Below, piece by piece: positions 12,542 through 13,308 of a stretch of 13,308 nt of DNA (its first letter is position 1; each line of letters opens with the position of its first letter). Under the pieces are notes generated by a model that worked only from the letters and a program-made list of their open reading frames with translations, made no database searches and was not told the origin of the DNA. Both the position numbers and the translations under genes were made by a program. Origin of the DNA: an uncultured Anaerolineae bacterium (GTDB taxonomy: Bacteria > Chloroflexota > Anaerolineae > Anaerolineales > Villigracilaceae); the NCBI GenBank assembly GCA_903882765.1, contig CAIRYE010000389.1, positions 1-13,308 of the forward strand, in the 5' to 3' direction.

Positions 12542-13308
12542 TTAAAGACCTCATAAATTTTCACGCCCGAATCATCGTACACTGTCTTCCAGAAAATACC
12601 ATCAAACTGGCTGAATTTTTTCAATCCATCCGCTTCATAGCTTTGTTGTTCCAACTCGCCCAAGATAATGTATTTGACGCCATACTTTCGCAGGAAGGTT
12701 ACAGTACTTTCTATGTTCCTATCGTTATAGAACCCATTCACCTCGTTCACCCGATCAGAAACCCATTCCCCGGGAAACAAAGCTCTTTGCTGCCTTTCAT
12801 GCCAGTTCCAACCCACTACCCCAGGCAACCCAGTGTAAATGGTAAATCGAGTACCCCAGCGGTATTCCACGCTATTGGCTTCAACGATCACTGGCGATCC
12901 TTCAACATTTTGCTGCATCCAGCGGATCGCTTTGTAATCTTTGGAAAGATCAAGTTCCTGTTGATCCCAATATTTCGCGAATTGCATGTAGGTCATTGTA
13001 TCGAAGGTAAAGGGAACACCTTCCGCCATTCGATCACGGATCTTGTCGTAGGTGGCAGTGAGGGTGAAGAGCAAAGCGCCAGCCAATAAGGTTAGCCCTA
13101 CCACGTCAAAGACGAATTGGCGACGGGTTCCCCACTTGGTCATATCACTGAGTATCTTCCCAAGGGCATATGCGGCACTGATGGCGAAGAGTGTCCACAC
13201 TTGTAAATAAAATTTAAAGACAGTATTCATACGACCGATGTCACCGGAAAGAACAATGATCTCGACCATGATCGTAAGTAAAAAGCCGGTTCCGATAAGG
13301 AACAAGAT
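12538..13308 (-). CDS. Second DUF2298 (Chlor_Arch_YYY) membrane protein, C-terminal part
   Basis: The reading frame is open to the window edge, so this is the last ~256 codons of a longer gene whose N-terminus lies beyond 13308. It contains a membrane segment, then GRMNTVFKFYLQVWTLFA, close to RMNTVFKFYYQAW of the neighbouring 804-residue DUF2298 protein. Another membrane segment follows, then a polar C-terminal domain with FTIYTGLPGVVGWNWHERQQ, matching TFTGQSTVLGWPGHESQW of the neighbour, and KYGVKYIILGELE matching KYNVDYIVVGNME. It is therefore a paralogue in tandem with the complete gene at 9752-12166. The first methionine in this stretch is not a start. The TGA stop overlaps the DUF952 ATG. 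Function is as uncertain as for the neighbour. Confidence 0.87.
   Translation of the reverse strand: MLFLIGTGFLLTIMVEIIVLSGDIGRMNTVFKFYLQVWTLFAISAAYALGKILSDMTKWGTRRQFVFDVVGLTLLAGALLFTLTATYDKIRDRMAEGVPFTFDTMTYMQFAKYWDQQELDLSKDYKAIRWMQQNVEGSPVIVEANSVEYRWGTRFTIYTGLPGVVGWNWHERQQRALFPGEWVSDRVNEVNGFYNDRNIESTVTFLRKYGVKYIILGELEQQSYEADGLKKFSQFDGIFWKTVYDDSGVKIYEVFK

Noticed and set aside
12643..13089. Plus-strand open frame of 148 codons
   Set aside because: It lies opposite the conserved C-terminal domain of the partial DUF2298 gene and shows no family pattern.
8025..13308. Whole right part as an S-layer or N-glycosylation locus
   Set aside because: No oligosaccharyltransferase (AglB/PglB WWD motif), sugar-nucleotide enzymes or flippase gene was seen; only a general glycan role can be suggested.

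Overview
Every gene I can support reads on the minus strand, so transcription runs from high to low coordinates. The window looks like a Chloroflexota chromosome, probably Anaerolineae. The evidence is two adjacent DUF2298 ('Chlor_Arch_YYY') giant membrane proteins, a family known mainly from Chloroflexi and some archaea; a YidC without the large Gram-negative periplasmic domain; no outer-membrane genes; and a moderate base composition (mid-40s % G+C by eye). This placement is inference and was not searched.

Right part (13308 to 7331): a tight gene string. It holds the C-terminal part of one DUF2298 protein (cut by the window edge), a DUF952 protein overlapping it by 4 bases (ATGA), a complete second DUF2298 protein with the YYYFG motif, a GT-C/PMT-like membrane protein, and cytidylate kinase (cmk). 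Gaps are about 6, 11 and 19 bases. The three membrane proteins suggest envelope glycan or lipid-linked sugar work; no substrate can be read from the sequence.

Middle (7266 to 4963): a large membrane sensor histidine kinase (GAF-like, PAS, HisKA, HATPase) with no response regulator in view. It sits upstream of rpmH, where many bacteria have dnaA.

Left-middle (4958 to 1241): the classical cluster rpmH-rnpA-yidD-yidC-jag, with a lipoprotein beta-propeller (PQQ-like repeats) inserted between yidD and yidC. The cluster opens with a good sigma-70-type promoter whose predicted start lies at the base of a strong terminator-like hairpin, a possible attenuator. It closes with a clear intrinsic terminator just after jag. 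rpmH (57 codons, 4692-4865) is short but clear.

Left end (1234 to 1): a PfkB-family kinase, probably on a leaderless mRNA, followed 16 bases later by the N-terminal 118 codons of ParA/Soj, which starts with TTG and runs off the window. mnmE, mnmG and rsmG, often found between jag and parA, are not there.

No rRNA, tRNA, CRISPR array, IS element or clear origin was seen. Apart from the window edges, no gene-free stretch exceeds 100 bases.
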